64,000 nt of DNA from Algoriphagus sp. (GTDB taxonomy: Bacteria > Bacteroidota > Bacteroidia > Cytophagales > Cyclobacteriaceae), in contig NZ_JAUXYL010000040.1 of the NCBI RefSeq assembly GCF_030694375.1, forward strand, positions 186,001 through 250,000, in the 5' to 3' direction. Below, one piece after another: positions 43,457-53,869 of this stretch. A program made the translations under genes and the position numbers. The notes below the pieces were generated by a model, which saw only the letters and a list, made by a program, of their open reading frames with translations, had not been told where the DNA came from and did no database searches. The stretch's first letter is position 1; the number at the start of each line of letters is the position of its first letter.

Positions 43457-44343
43457 TATAATTCGTCCAAGGACATGTTTAAGTATTTGTTTACAGCTCG
43501 CAAGGTGCTAAAAACCGAAAGAATTCCACCCACTACTATCAAAACTCCGAATAAGGTCAGCAGCATCGCCTGGTTTTGGAGCATTGCAAAGCCTTCGATG
43601 TTGGCTTTGGTATATTGCACCAACCCAAAAAGAATAAGTGATGCAACTGCCCCAGCTATCATTCCAAAGAGTAAGGCTCGCATCAGGAATGGTTTTCTGA
43701 TAAATCCACGGGTAGCACCGACTAATTGCATGGATCGTATCAAAAATCGCTGAGAAAAGAGGGCTAACCTTATCGTGTTGTTGATCAGCATGACCACAGT
43801 GATAATTAGAATTAAAATGAATCCCCCCATTACCAAACTGACTTTTAGGAGATTTTTATTGATTGACTCGACTAAGTCGGTCATGTAGGAAACTTCAAAA
43901 ACCCCGGGAATCGCTTCCAAATCTTTAGCTATTGTTTCAAGTTGTTCGGAAGTTTGAAATTCTTCCGCCACAGCTATCACATAGCTGTCTCTGAGTGGAT
44001 TGTCTTCCAGGAATTTAGTAAAATCCTCCCCTGTGCTTTCGACAAATGTCGCTGCTGCTTCTTCATCGGAGACGAATCTCAGACCAATAGTGTCAGTAGT
44101 GGTAAGGATAAAAGGTCTGGCAGATATGTTTTTTTGAATCTCTTTCAGTTGTTCTTCAGAAAGACCTTTGTCCAGAAACACCTGGATTTCGATGTTTTCC
44201 CGGATCATTTTGGTCAAAGTCCTAGCTTGGATCAATATCACCCCAAAAAGTCCTACTATGAACAGGGACAGGGTAGTACTGAAAAGGACACTGCCAAATT
44301 TGAAATGACCGAGTGTTTTTTTCTTGCGTGAAGGGTTAGCCAT
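43453..44343 (-). CDS. ftsX: Cell division protein FtsX
   Basis: A 296-residue ABC-type permease subunit. One helix near 17-42 anchors a periplasmic domain (about 45-165), followed by three more helices (about 170-195, 222-245, 260-282) of the FtsX-like fold. With FtsE it controls cell-wall hydrolases at the division site; ftsE is not in this window, the normal state in Bacteroidota where the two genes are separated. It heads the ftsX-DUF3098-truB-ribF run. Confidence 0.93.
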   Translation of the reverse strand: MANPSRKKKTLGHFKFGSVLFSTTLSLFIVGLFGVILIQARTLTKMIRENIEIQVFLDKGLSEEQLKEIQKNISARPFILTTTDTIGLRFVSDEEAAATFVESTGEDFTKFLEDNPLRDSYVIAVAEEFQTSEQLETIAKDLEAIPGVFEVSYMTDLVESINKNLLKVSLVMGGFILILIITVVMLINNTIRLALFSQRFLIRSMQLVGATRGFIRKPFLMRALLFGMIAGAVASLILFGLVQYTKANIEGFAMLQNQAMLLTLFGVLIVVGGILSVFSTLRAVNKYLNMSLDELY

Positions 44344-44384
44344 AGTTGGTTAATTCAGGTCAAAAATAGGAAAGCCAAGTGGAT

Positions 44385-45083
44385 TTAACCAATCGATATG
44401 CCAGAAAGGACTGGGATGATTTTTTCACTCGTAATTGCCCAAACTTTGTCGGTTCCTTTTGGCCTGACTAAAGCCAGGCCAGTAAAGTTTCCAAACGCAG
44501 GAAGAAGAAGGCGGGAATCTGAAAGAAGAAAACAAGGAATTCTTACCGATTGCCGAGCCTTGCCCAACAGTCGGATCCCGGGATGAATATGACCACAGAT
44601 ATTTAGCGATCCATCTGGTACCACTTCCATAGGTTCATGGGAAAGCGCAAAACTTCCAAGTATCAAGGGTTCCTTGTGAACCCTTAAAACAGACTGCTCA
44701 TAGGCCTTTGGAGTAAGCACATCGTGATTTCCTTTTACCAAGTGAAATTCAGTCGTCTTAAATTGCACCAAAAATTGATTTAAATATTCCCATGAATCAT
44801 TCCATTCTGAGTGAAAAAGGTCTCCCAGAAAATAAGTGTGACTGGGTTGAAATTTTTCATGGAGATATTTCAATTGGAGTAAATCAGCATTATGGATGGG
44901 TTCGGGAATCGGAATTCCGGACTTTCTGAAATGTGCCGCTTTTCCAAAATGTAAATCTGCGACCAAAAGGGTATTTAATTGCTTGATCCAAAGTGCCTTT
45001 TCTTTCAATAACAGGACAGAAATCCCATCAAATTCAATGGAAACATCTTTGTTCCGATCTGTTAAATTTCCTGCCTCTTCCAT
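44385..45083 (-). CDS. pdeM: Ligase-associated DNA damage response endonuclease PdeM
   Basis: A metallophosphoesterase with the full five-motif set: LLVADLHFGK, YFLGDLFHSEW, VKGNHD, ALSHEPM and CGHIHPG. Together with the pattern ALWIKQLNTLL it matches PdeM, which is usually encoded with an ATP-dependent ligase, an exonuclease and a helicase; none of these lies next to it. From ATG 45083 the length is 232 residues, near the family average; the frame can also start at 45116, 11 codons upstream, but this would leave only 15 bases to the divergent DUF2147 gene. Confidence 0.82.
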   Translation of the reverse strand: MEEAGNLTDRNKDVSIEFDGISVLLLKEKALWIKQLNTLLVADLHFGKAAHFRKSGIPIPEPIHNADLLQLKYLHEKFQPSHTYFLGDLFHSEWNDSWEYLNQFLVQFKTTEFHLVKGNHDVLTPKAYEQSVLRVHKEPLILGSFALSHEPMEVVPDGSLNICGHIHPGIRLLGKARQSVRIPCFLLSDSRLLLPAFGNFTGLALVRPKGTDKVWAITSEKIIPVLSGISIG

Positions 45084-45131
45084 AACAATTCCAAATCTAT
45101 TCGTATTTATGGACATCGAAACTTAAAATTT

Positions 45132-45572
45132 ATGAAAATAGGACAGTTTGCTTCGGTATTCATCTTGGTATTCTTGGGACTAGTATGGAATGCCAAAGCC
45201 CAAGGTGAAAATGCGATTCTTGGGTTATGGTACAACACTGAAAAAACCGCTCAAGTTGAAATCATGAAAAGCGGTTCCCAGTTTATCGGCAAAATCACTT
45301 GGTTAAAAGATCCAAATCCAGAGGGTAAGCAGGCTTTGGATAAAGAAAATTCCGATCCGAAATTAAGAAGCAGACCACTGATGGGTTTGGCGATTTTGGA
45401 TGGTTTAAAATATTCGGGAGGTATGTGGAAAGGTGGTGAAATCTACGATCCCAAAAATGGTAAAACCTATTCCTGTGAAGTGAAGCTTAAATCAGATAAA
45501 ATTCTCGAAGTCAAAGGGTATATCGGATTTTCCTTTGTCGGAAGGACTGTAGAATGGACGAGAATAAAATAA
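45132..45572 (+). CDS. Secreted DUF2147 protein
   Basis: A 146-residue secreted protein with a signal peptide (about 5-22, ending NAKAQ) and the DUF2147 lipocalin-like core: ILGLWYNTEKTAQVEI, then LMGLAILDGLKYSGGMWKGGEIYDPKNGKTY and a C-terminal GFSFVGRTVEWTR. The family is widespread and of unknown role, perhaps binding small molecules in the periplasm. It is divergent from pdeM and ends with a G/C-rich hairpin. Confidence 0.88.
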   Translation: MKIGQFASVFILVFLGLVWNAKAQGENAILGLWYNTEKTAQVEIMKSGSQFIGKITWLKDPNPEGKQALDKENSDPKLRSRPLMGLAILDGLKYSGGMWKGGEIYDPKNGKTYSCEVKLKSDKILEVKGYIGFSFVGRTVEWTRIK

Positions 45573-45576
45573 TCAA

Positions 45577-45593
45577 GGCGGGTTTTGCCCGCC
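45577..45593. terminator. G/C hairpin between convergent genes
   Basis: GGCGGG (45577-45582) and CCCGCC (45588-45593) form a strong stem around TTTTG. No long T run follows on either strand, so termination is likely but may be rho-assisted. It sits between DUF2147 and metX. Confidence 0.5.
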
Positions 45594-45601
45594 CTGAATA
45601 T

Positions 45602-46651
45602 TTATTGTTCTAGATAAAAGGATTTGAGAAAGTAGGTTAGCTGCTCAAATTCGATCAAAAAGGCATCATGTCCAGCTGTCGAATTGATTTCTTTATAGGT
45701 GCCTCTTTTTACTTTTTGACTTATAAATTGGGCTTCTCCGGGAAGGAAAAGCAAATCAGAATCCACACCTATCGTCAATACTTTGGCTTCTATCGAGGCG
45801 AGTACTGACTCTAGACTTCCTCTGCCTCTACCTAAATCATGGCTGTCCATTGCCTTGGAAAGTGTCCAATAGGATAGCGCATTAAAACGTTTGGCAAGTT
45901 TTTGACCTTGATACCGCAAATAGGATGCAGCCCTAAACCCATCCAGTTTTTCTTCTTTTTCACTTTGCTTGATTTGAAGATCAGCCGGATGTCGATAAGT
46001 AAGCATCGCGATGGCACGGGCTGTTTCCAGCCCTTTTGAACCAGCCTGCTCGTGACATTCACCCCAAGTGCAATCTGATTCAATAGCCATTCGTTGAGTT
46101 TCATTAAATCCAATTACCCAAGGTGATGTTTTCGCAGTGGAAGCCAAAATCACTGCGTTTTCCAATTTTTGACCCAAAGTCACAGCCCACTCCAAGGCTA
46201 CCTGTCCCCCTAGTGATCCTCCAATCAAAGTTTGGATTTTTTCGATTCCCAGATGAATTCTGAGTTTTTCCAAACTTGCCCCTAAATCCCGAGTGGTTAC
46301 TTGTGGGAAATCATAGAAATAGGGAGTATTGGTATTCGGATTTTCACTGAATGGATTGGTAGATCCATAGCAGCTTCCCAGGAGATTTGCACATATAATG
46401 AAGTGGTCAGCCGGATCGAAAAATTTATCCTCTCCGATTAATCCATTCCACCATTCTGCTGCTTTAGAATCTCCAGTTAGGGCATGAATTACCCAGATTA
46501 CATTGGATTTTTTTTCATTCAACTGACCATAAGTCGTGTAGGTTAGGTCGAAGTTCGGCAGGACTTCGCCTGATTCCAGAAGCAATGGTTCGATCGAATG
46601 GAAAACTTCTTGGGTCATGGTAAAATCAGCGTATTGACTTGTCAAATTCAT
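45602..46651 (-). CDS. metX: Homoserine O-acetyltransferase
   Basis: A 349-residue alpha/beta hydrolase-fold enzyme that acylates homoserine, the first committed step of methionine synthesis. The nucleophile is Ser146 in LIGGSLGGQVALEWA and His328 lies in STAGHDAFLIE; the N-terminal LTYTTYGQLN and ANLLGSCYGSTNP are typical. Acetyl versus succinyl use is not certain from sequence. The metY gene starts the transcript 11 bases upstream, and a SAM riboswitch lies in front of metY, so both are turned down when methionine is plentiful. Confidence 0.95.
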   Translation of the reverse strand: MNLTSQYADFTMTQEVFHSIEPLLLESGEVLPNFDLTYTTYGQLNEKKSNVIWVIHALTGDSKAAEWWNGLIGEDKFFDPADHFIICANLLGSCYGSTNPFSENPNTNTPYFYDFPQVTTRDLGASLEKLRIHLGIEKIQTLIGGSLGGQVALEWAVTLGQKLENAVILASTAKTSPWVIGFNETQRMAIESDCTWGECHEQAGSKGLETARAIAMLTYRHPADLQIKQSEKEEKLDGFRAASYLRYQGQKLAKRFNALSYWTLSKAMDSHDLGRGRGSLESVLASIEAKVLTIGVDSDLLFLPGEAQFISQKVKRGTYKEINSTAGHDAFLIEFEQLTYFLKSFYLEQ

Positions 46652-46662
46652 TGGGTATTCAT

Positions 46663-47979
<1,317 letters not shown>

Positions 47980-48144
47980 TTAAAGGGTTAAAAAAAAGGA
48001 TTTGAATTATGTTTAAGCACAAGGTTAACGAGACCAAGCATGGATTTGCCTGAATAGCTTACAAAGTCCTAGGCTATAAAGTTGGAAGTTTGACTTAGAG
48101 TCAGAGCAAAAGGAAAAAGGAAGTACTTGATTCATATTGCGAAG

Positions 48145-48260
48145 AATTTATAGTTCCGAAAGAGAATAGCTCAGTCGGCAGGAATTGGCACCTTTCCGCC
48201 ATGGGGGGATGGTTGCCAGAGGGTCACAGAGCCTGTCTCTCGCCTCTTCTGTATAAATCC
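48145..48260 (-). promoter_or_regulatory. SAM-I (S-box) riboswitch controlling metY-metX
   Basis: On the minus strand the RNA has the S-box core: CAGAAGAGGCGAGAGAC, then CTCTGTGACCC, CTGGCAACC and AAGGTGCCAATTCC, which form P2 to P4 and the SAM pocket. The closing stem P1 is perfect over seven base pairs (ATTTATA at 48258 to 48252 with TATAAAT at 48152 to 48146). It lies directly in front of metY and after the terminator of the carbonic anhydrase gene. The remaining 180 bases to metY show no obvious terminator, so it may act by another switch. Confidence 0.92.
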
Positions 48261-48291
48261 TCACACTGGAAAAAGTGAAAGGATGTGCAAA

Positions 48292-48336
48292 TAAAAACCC
48301 GGAAACTGAGAAATCAAAATGGAATCAGTTTCCGGG
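48292..48336 (-). terminator. Rho-independent terminator of the carbonic anhydrase gene
   Basis: CCCGGAAACTGA (48298-48309) pairs perfectly with TCAGTTTCCGGG (48325-48336) over 12 bases. On the minus strand a T run (48297-48293) follows. It ends the sulP-carbonic anhydrase transcript and insulates the SAM riboswitch. Confidence 0.85.
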
Positions 48337-48347
48337 GGAAATATTAA

Positions 48348-48989
48348 TTAAAGTTCAGAATCTTCATAACGGAAAAGCGGATGAATTGCATTGAAATCAG
48401 GTTTGATTGTAATCAGTTCATTGACCAAGCCATTGGATAGTCCATAAACCCATCCATGAATCTCTGGAGCATTTCTTTGCTTCCATGCTTTCTGAATGAT
48501 TGAGGTTTTGATCAAATCCTGACACTGCTCCAACACATTGAATTCGACCAATTTATTCACTTTCGCAACATGAGTGGTCTCTTTATCCACTTCATCTTGA
48601 TGAGTCTTATAGACCTCCTTGATATTTCGAAGCCATTTATTTATCAAACCATAGCTTTTACTACTGACTGCTGCATCTACTCCTCCACAGCCATAATGTC
48701 CACAGACAATCACATGTTCAACTTTTAGGTATTCAACGGCGTATTGAAGCACAGAAAGCATATTCAGATCAGTATGCACCACCATGTTTGCAATATTTCG
48801 ATGGACAAAGATTTCTCCTGGATCGGTACCGGTTATTTCATTGGCGGGTACTCGGCTGTCAGAGCATCCTATCCAAAGAAATTTAGGCTTTTGCTGATGG
48901 GCTAAGCGATCGAAGTACTTTTTGTCAAATGAAAATTTTTCCTCTGACCAAGCCTTATTCTGAAGTAAAAGTCGTTCGTAATCGTTCAT
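48348..48989 (-). CDS. Beta-class carbonic anhydrase
   Basis: A 213-residue zinc enzyme that interconverts carbon dioxide and bicarbonate. The zinc ligands Cys42, His98 and Cys101 and the dyad Asp44/Arg46 appear in WIGCSDSRVPANEI and IVCGHYGCGG. No signal peptide, so it acts in the cytosol. It begins four bases inside the end of the SulP transporter gene, so the two are translationally coupled and probably work as a bicarbonate uptake and conversion module. Confidence 0.95.
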   Translation of the reverse strand: MNDYERLLLQNKAWSEEKFSFDKKYFDRLAHQQKPKFLWIGCSDSRVPANEITGTDPGEIFVHRNIANMVVHTDLNMLSVLQYAVEYLKVEHVIVCGHYGCGGVDAAVSSKSYGLINKWLRNIKEVYKTHQDEVDKETTHVAKVNKLVEFNVLEQCQDLIKTSIIQKAWKQRNAPEIHGWVYGLSNGLVNELITIKPDFNAIHPLFRYEDSEL

Positions 48990-50527
48990 GCGTTTTCCTT
49001 TAGATTATAATCAAATCCCTCTATTTTTATTTTGATGTTTTTATCATGAGCCGATTCAATGAATGCGTTGAGTACATCTCTGATATCCTGATCAATAAAT
49101 TTAGCCTTTATTCCATTGATGATAACAAAACTATTTTCGGGTATCATCGCCAAATTATTTTTTAAAGGAGCCTTGTTTAGGAAGGAAACATCCTTGTTGA
49201 GTTTGACTAAATAATTACCGTTTCTTTCCGTTACAGTAATTGCTTGTTTGAAGTTAGTTTTAATTACAAAAAACATCCCGACCACCATTCCTATTCCTAT
49301 TCCAGTCAATAAGTCAGTGAATAAAATCGCGATAATAGTCGCGACAAAAGGCAGAAATTGATTCAATCCCTTTTCCCATTCATGGACGAAAATGGAAGGT
49401 TTGGCAAGTTTATATCCTACAATGAACAACACAGCTGCCAAGCAGCTTAATGGAATTTTATTTAACAACACAGGGATTGCCACTACCAAAACTGCCAGTA
49501 GGATACCATGAAAAATAGCGGATAATTTTGTTTTGGCGCCTGAAGTAATATTCGCCGAGGTCCTGACAATAACGGCCGTCACCGGAAGTCCACCAATTAA
49601 TCCGGACACCGTATTTCCTATACCCTGAGCCACTAATTCCCTGCTGGGGGGGCTGATTCGCTTTTGCGGGTCCATCTTGTCACCGGCTTCCAAACTCAGC
49701 AAGCTTTCGATACTTCCAATAATGGCGATAGTTGCTGCCACAACCCAAAAACTACTTGTGCCTATTAATCCAAAATCAGGTAGCGTGAACAGAGAACCCA
49801 ATTCACCGACACCATTTAAAACAGGTATTGTGACAAGATGCTCATCATCCAAAATCCACTCAGGTTTGAAAGCGAAATAAAGTTCATTGATCAAAATCCC
49901 GGAGACAACCGCCCAAAGTGCCGGAGGAACAGCGCTGAGAACCTTGTTTTTCTTGATTTTGTGATGTTCAAAGCCAATGAGAATAATCATGGCAATAAGT
50001 ATAATCGGAATTGCGCCCGGACTGAAATATTGAAGAGCAAGCCATATCTCTGAAAAAGTGTTCTGATTATCAGTTTGTTGAAAGGCCATTGCGCCCATTA
50101 GGTCTTTGTCGTACCCAATAGCATGGGGAATTTGCTTCAGAATCAAGATTAATCCGATAGCTGAGAGCATTCCTTTGATTACAGAATGGGGGAAATAATA
50201 GCCCAAAACTCCAGCTTTTAAAAATCCCAATCCAACCTGAAATAAGCCCGCTACAACCACAGCGGCTAGAAAAAGTGGAAATGTACCGAGTGAGCTAATA
50301 GAATCTAAAACAATCACTGTAAGACCCGCAGCCGGCCCACTCACACTGACATGCGATCCTGAAAGTGCGCCAACAATAATTCCACCAACGATTCCGGCAA
50401 TTAATCCGGACATAGGAGGGGCTCCACTGGCTATCGCAATACCAAGACAAAGCGGTAAGGCCACAAAAAAGACAACCAAACTTGATTTCAGATCATATTT
50501 TAAATTTTTGCCAAAAAGTTCGTTCAT
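48986..50527 (-). CDS. SulP-family inorganic anion (bicarbonate) transporter
   Basis: A 513-residue polytopic membrane protein with about 11-14 helices from residue 14 to 415, including the family motif ASGAPPMSGLIAGIVGGI and SVSGPAAGL, and a short STAS-like C-terminal domain (about 430-513). The linkage with a beta carbonic anhydrase, four bases overlapping, strongly favours bicarbonate as substrate rather than sulfate, although sequence alone does not prove it. A conserved operon of this type is common in marine bacteria. Confidence 0.88.
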   Translation of the reverse strand: MNELFGKNLKYDLKSSLVVFFVALPLCLGIAIASGAPPMSGLIAGIVGGIIVGALSGSHVSVSGPAAGLTVIVLDSISSLGTFPLFLAAVVVAGLFQVGLGFLKAGVLGYYFPHSVIKGMLSAIGLILILKQIPHAIGYDKDLMGAMAFQQTDNQNTFSEIWLALQYFSPGAIPIILIAMIILIGFEHHKIKKNKVLSAVPPALWAVVSGILINELYFAFKPEWILDDEHLVTIPVLNGVGELGSLFTLPDFGLIGTSSFWVVAATIAIIGSIESLLSLEAGDKMDPQKRISPPSRELVAQGIGNTVSGLIGGLPVTAVIVRTSANITSGAKTKLSAIFHGILLAVLVVAIPVLLNKIPLSCLAAVLFIVGYKLAKPSIFVHEWEKGLNQFLPFVATIIAILFTDLLTGIGIGMVVGMFFVIKTNFKQAITVTERNGNYLVKLNKDVSFLNKAPLKNNLAMIPENSFVIINGIKAKFIDQDIRDVLNAFIESAHDKNIKIKIEGFDYNLKENA

Positions 50528-50630
50528 ATTTTTTTATTCGGGTGAATTCCGTTCAAGAAAAGACATTCTTTTCAAATGTAAAATTAATGCAACGAATCTT
50601 TGGAAAAATTCAATGAACGGAAAAAATATA

Positions 50631-51965
50631 TTAACTCAACAAACTTAAAAATCTTTGGTCAATCAATTGGAAATCATAGCTTTCCAGAGTAGCATCCATT
50701 TTAGATTTAATTTCATCTAAACAAAGATTTCCAATACTTCCCTCATGGGTGTGGTTTAGCTGGTTCTGGTTTGGCGCAAAATGATCCGCTTCGATTTCCA
50801 GTCCAACCTGCTTATAGGCATCACGAAATGGGACCCCTTTTAGTACTAAATCATTGACCACTTCTACAGAAAACACATGCTTGTAAAAAGGGTCTTGGAG
50901 GATATTCTGACGTACTTTGATCGATTTTAGCATGAAAGTAGTCATAGCAAGGCAGGACTTCAATTTTTCGATTCCCGGGAAAATTTCCTCTTTGAGCAAT
51001 TGCAGATCACGATGGTATCCTGTGCTCATATTGGTCAGCAGATAGCTGACTGTTGTAGATAGACCCTGAATCTGATTTGTTTTTGAGCGGATCAATTCAA
51101 ATACATCCGGATTTTTTTTGTGTGGCATAATGCTACTGCCGGTAGTCAAATCATCCGGAAATGAAACAAACGCGAAATGTTGATTCATAAAGAGGCATAC
51201 ATCAGTCGCCAATCTATTCAGTGTCGCCGCAATTCCTGACATTGCAAAAGCCAATGTACGTTCGGTTTTACCTCGGCTGTTTTGTGCATTGATGACATTG
51301 TGATGCATATCTGCAAACCCCAACAATTCTGTGGTCATTGTTCTGTCCAAAGGAAAACTGGAGCCGTACCCGGCAGCGGATCCCAAGGGGTTTTTGTTAC
51401 TCAAATCAAAGGCAACTTTCAGCAAGCCTAGATCTTCTGTCAATCCTTCGGCAAAAGATCCGAACCACAAGCCAAAGGAGGACGGCATCGCCAATTGGGT
51501 GTGCGTGTAGCCTGGCATGAGGTCATTTTTATGTTTGGCTGAAAGCTCCACAAGCAAGTCAAAAAGGGTCTGGGATTCTTCCACAATTTCACGGATTGCA
51601 GCACGATAGTACAATTTCAGATCGACCAATACCTGGTCATTTCGACTTCTACCACTGTGAAGTTTTTTTCCGACTTCCCCATAACGCGCTGTAAGCAAAA
51701 ATTCAACTTGAGAATGTACATCCTCAACACCGGGAGAAATACTGAATTTACCCTGCTCGATTTCGAAGTAGATTTCCTTCAATCCTTTTTGCAATATTTC
51801 GTTTTCCTCAACCGTCAAAAGTCCGATTTTTGTCAGCATGTGCGCATGAGCCATAGAACCCAAGACATCAAAAGGAGCTAAAATGATGTCAAATTCCGGA
51901 TCTCTGCCGATGGTGAATTGTTCTACTTCCTGTTTGCTGCCGGTGGCTTTTTGCCAGAGTTTCAT
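50631..51965 (-). CDS. argH: Argininosuccinate lyase
   Basis: A 444-residue homotetrameric lyase that releases arginine and fumarate, the last step of arginine synthesis. The signature TGSSIMPHKKNPDVFELIR is intact with the catalytic Ser; SGRSRNDQ and TQLAMPSSFG regions are also present. It is the last gene of the arginine cluster, reading GNAT, argG, argC, argD, argF', argB, deacylase, argH, with 11 bases to the deacylase gene. It has no obvious terminator directly after the stop codon. Confidence 0.95.
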   Translation of the reverse strand: MKLWQKATGSKQEVEQFTIGRDPEFDIILAPFDVLGSMAHAHMLTKIGLLTVEENEILQKGLKEIYFEIEQGKFSISPGVEDVHSQVEFLLTARYGEVGKKLHSGRSRNDQVLVDLKLYYRAAIREIVEESQTLFDLLVELSAKHKNDLMPGYTHTQLAMPSSFGLWFGSFAEGLTEDLGLLKVAFDLSNKNPLGSAAGYGSSFPLDRTMTTELLGFADMHHNVINAQNSRGKTERTLAFAMSGIAATLNRLATDVCLFMNQHFAFVSFPDDLTTGSSIMPHKKNPDVFELIRSKTNQIQGLSTTVSYLLTNMSTGYHRDLQLLKEEIFPGIEKLKSCLAMTTFMLKSIKVRQNILQDPFYKHVFSVEVVNDLVLKGVPFRDAYKQVGLEIEADHFAPNQNQLNHTHEGSIGNLCLDEIKSKMDATLESYDFQLIDQRFLSLLS

Positions 51966-51976
51966 GGGATGGTTCT

Positions 51977-53047
51977 TTAGCTGAGTTCAGCGTATTTATT
52001 GATAATTGAGATGTAGCCTTGAATTCCTTTTCTGATTTCTTCAATAAAAATGAATTCGTCGGCAGAATGAGAGCGTGCCGAATCACCCGGACCAATCTTG
52101 ACAGAAGGCCAGGGAATTAAGGCCTGATCAGATAGGGTAGGACTACCAAAATTTTCAAGTTCCAGTTTATCCGAAACTCGATACATCAGGTGTCCTTCAG
52201 GGAGATGCGAAGACTGCAATCGCATAGACCGAGGGGTAAGTTCGGCTTTTAACTTGGATTTTAACTCTTCGAAAGCTTCCTCAAGGGTATATGCGTCCGT
52301 TACACGTACATCTAAGGTGAATTCACAAAGGTCAGGAATTACATTATGTTGCTGTCCTGCTTTGATCACGGTGGCGGTTACTTTGGTCCTGCCCAAAAAT
52401 GAGCTGGATTTGAAGAATTGAAAGTTTCGGATTTCGTCCAAATCCTCCATTGCCAGATAGATCGCATTGATGCCTTCTTCTCTAGCCGCATGACCCGCTT
52501 TGCCCTGAATTTTCGCATCGATTACCAACAGTCCTTTTTCCGCGACAGCTAGTCGCATTTGGGTAGGCTCACCGACGATGGCCAATTCCGCCTCAGGAAG
52601 TATGGAGATCAGAGAAGAAATTCCATTTGAGCCCGAAATCTCCTCCTCTGCAGAAGCGATGATCAGCAGGTTAAATGGTAAGGACTTGCCTATAAAATGA
52701 CAAAAGCAAGCAATCAAACTTACTAATGGACCTCCCGCATCATTACTCCCCAAGCCGAACAGTTTTCCTTCTTCAACAATCGCCTTGAATGGGTCTTTGG
52801 TATAACCCGAATTCGGCTTTACAGTATCGTGGTGTGAGTTTAGCCAAATCGTAGGCAAAACGGGATTGTAATCATTCGCAAAAGCCCAAATGTTATTTCC
52901 TTGCCGATTGACTTCAATTCCTTTTTGATTCAAAAAAGTCTCAATACGATCCGCTGTTTTATTTTCTTCTTTTGAAAAAGAAGGAGTCTCGATCAAGTCC
53001 TTGAGTAATTGGATAGCATCCTCAAAAAGTACAGCAATGTTTTCCAT
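51977..53047 (-). CDS. M20 family acyl-citrulline/acyl-ornithine deacylase
   Basis: A 356-residue zinc aminoacylase. The dinuclear metal site is read from NSHHDTV (about 70-76), GSNDAGG and EEEISGSNG, with a dimerisation insert after about 170. In organisms with an acyl-ornithine transcarbamylase this enzyme removes the acyl group from acyl-citrulline rather than from acyl-ornithine, which fits the neighbouring argF' gene. It overlaps the argB stop/start by one base. The acyl group, acetyl or succinyl, cannot be told from this gene alone. Confidence 0.88.
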   Translation of the reverse strand: MENIAVLFEDAIQLLKDLIETPSFSKEENKTADRIETFLNQKGIEVNRQGNNIWAFANDYNPVLPTIWLNSHHDTVKPNSGYTKDPFKAIVEEGKLFGLGSNDAGGPLVSLIACFCHFIGKSLPFNLLIIASAEEEISGSNGISSLISILPEAELAIVGEPTQMRLAVAEKGLLVIDAKIQGKAGHAAREEGINAIYLAMEDLDEIRNFQFFKSSSFLGRTKVTATVIKAGQQHNVIPDLCEFTLDVRVTDAYTLEEAFEELKSKLKAELTPRSMRLQSSHLPEGHLMYRVSDKLELENFGSPTLSDQALIPWPSVKIGPGDSARSHSADEFIFIEEIRKGIQGYISIINKYAELS

Positions 53048-53847
53048 CAGTAAAGATCGTAACGATTTCGCTCTATGGTTGTACCGGATAATTTTCCTTT
53101 TGCCGCGAGAAGTAAGTTTTCCGCTTTCCCTATCCAGACATTATTTACCCCTTTTTCCAGTGCGGCAAAGGCATTGTCCAGTTTGGGAATCATACCCGAA
53201 TGAATCACATTTTCCTTGCGAAGCTCCGCATAAATATCTTCGTTGATCAATGGAATAATGGACATGTCGTTTTTTTCATCTACCAAAACCCCATTTTTGT
53301 TAAAACAGAAATACAGATTGACCTGATGCTCTTCCGCTAAGCTAGTTGCTAAAGCAGAAGCGATAGAATCTGCGTTAGTATTGAGTAATTGACCCTTTTT
53401 GTCATGTGTGATCGCATTGACCACAGGATGTAAACCAGCGGAAAGCAGGGTTTTGATCAACTCGGTATTTACTTCCTGGATGTCACCGACAAATCCATAG
53501 TCAATTCCCTTTACAGGTCGCTTGATAGATCTGATTAAGTTTCCGTCAGCGCCGGTCATACCGATGGCATTGACTTTCAGGGCCTGAAGCTTAGCCACCA
53601 TATTTTTATTGATCAATCCCGCATAGACCATGGTCACAATGTCAAGTGTGTCCTTATCTGTAATCCGACGACCATCAACCATCTCGGGCATGACTCCCAT
53701 AGATTCTCCAAAGCGGGAGGCCATGATTCCACCTCCATGAATGAGAATTTTATGTCCCGGAAATTTTGCGAAAAGTGCTAAAAACTCATCCAACTTCTCA
53801 GGGAAGTCGATGACGTTTCCGCCGATTTTGATGATTGATATCTTCAT
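53047..53847 (-). CDS. argB: Acetylglutamate kinase
   Basis: A 266-residue amino-acid kinase fold enzyme. The ATP site KIGGNVID (7-14) and ILIHGGGIMASRF (about 34-46), plus the C-terminal NDMSIIPLI segment and MIPKLDNAFAALEKGV, match ArgB. It phosphorylates N-acylglutamate in the second step. If the pathway is succinylated, as the transcarbamylase suggests, the substrate would be N-succinylglutamate. One base overlaps the deacylase gene. Confidence 0.94.
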   Translation of the reverse strand: MKISIIKIGGNVIDFPEKLDEFLALFAKFPGHKILIHGGGIMASRFGESMGVMPEMVDGRRITDKDTLDIVTMVYAGLINKNMVAKLQALKVNAIGMTGADGNLIRSIKRPVKGIDYGFVGDIQEVNTELIKTLLSAGLHPVVNAITHDKKGQLLNTNADSIASALATSLAEEHQVNLYFCFNKNGVLVDEKNDMSIIPLINEDIYAELRKENVIHSGMIPKLDNAFAALEKGVNNVWIGKAENLLLAAKGKLSGTTIERNRYDLY

Positions 53848-53869
53848 AGGTTTGGATGCTTAAACAGGA

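Noticed and set aside
48178..48250. A tRNA-like fold in the metY leader
   Set aside because: The conserved core and P1 stem match an S-box SAM riboswitch; no anticodon arm or acceptor stem is present.
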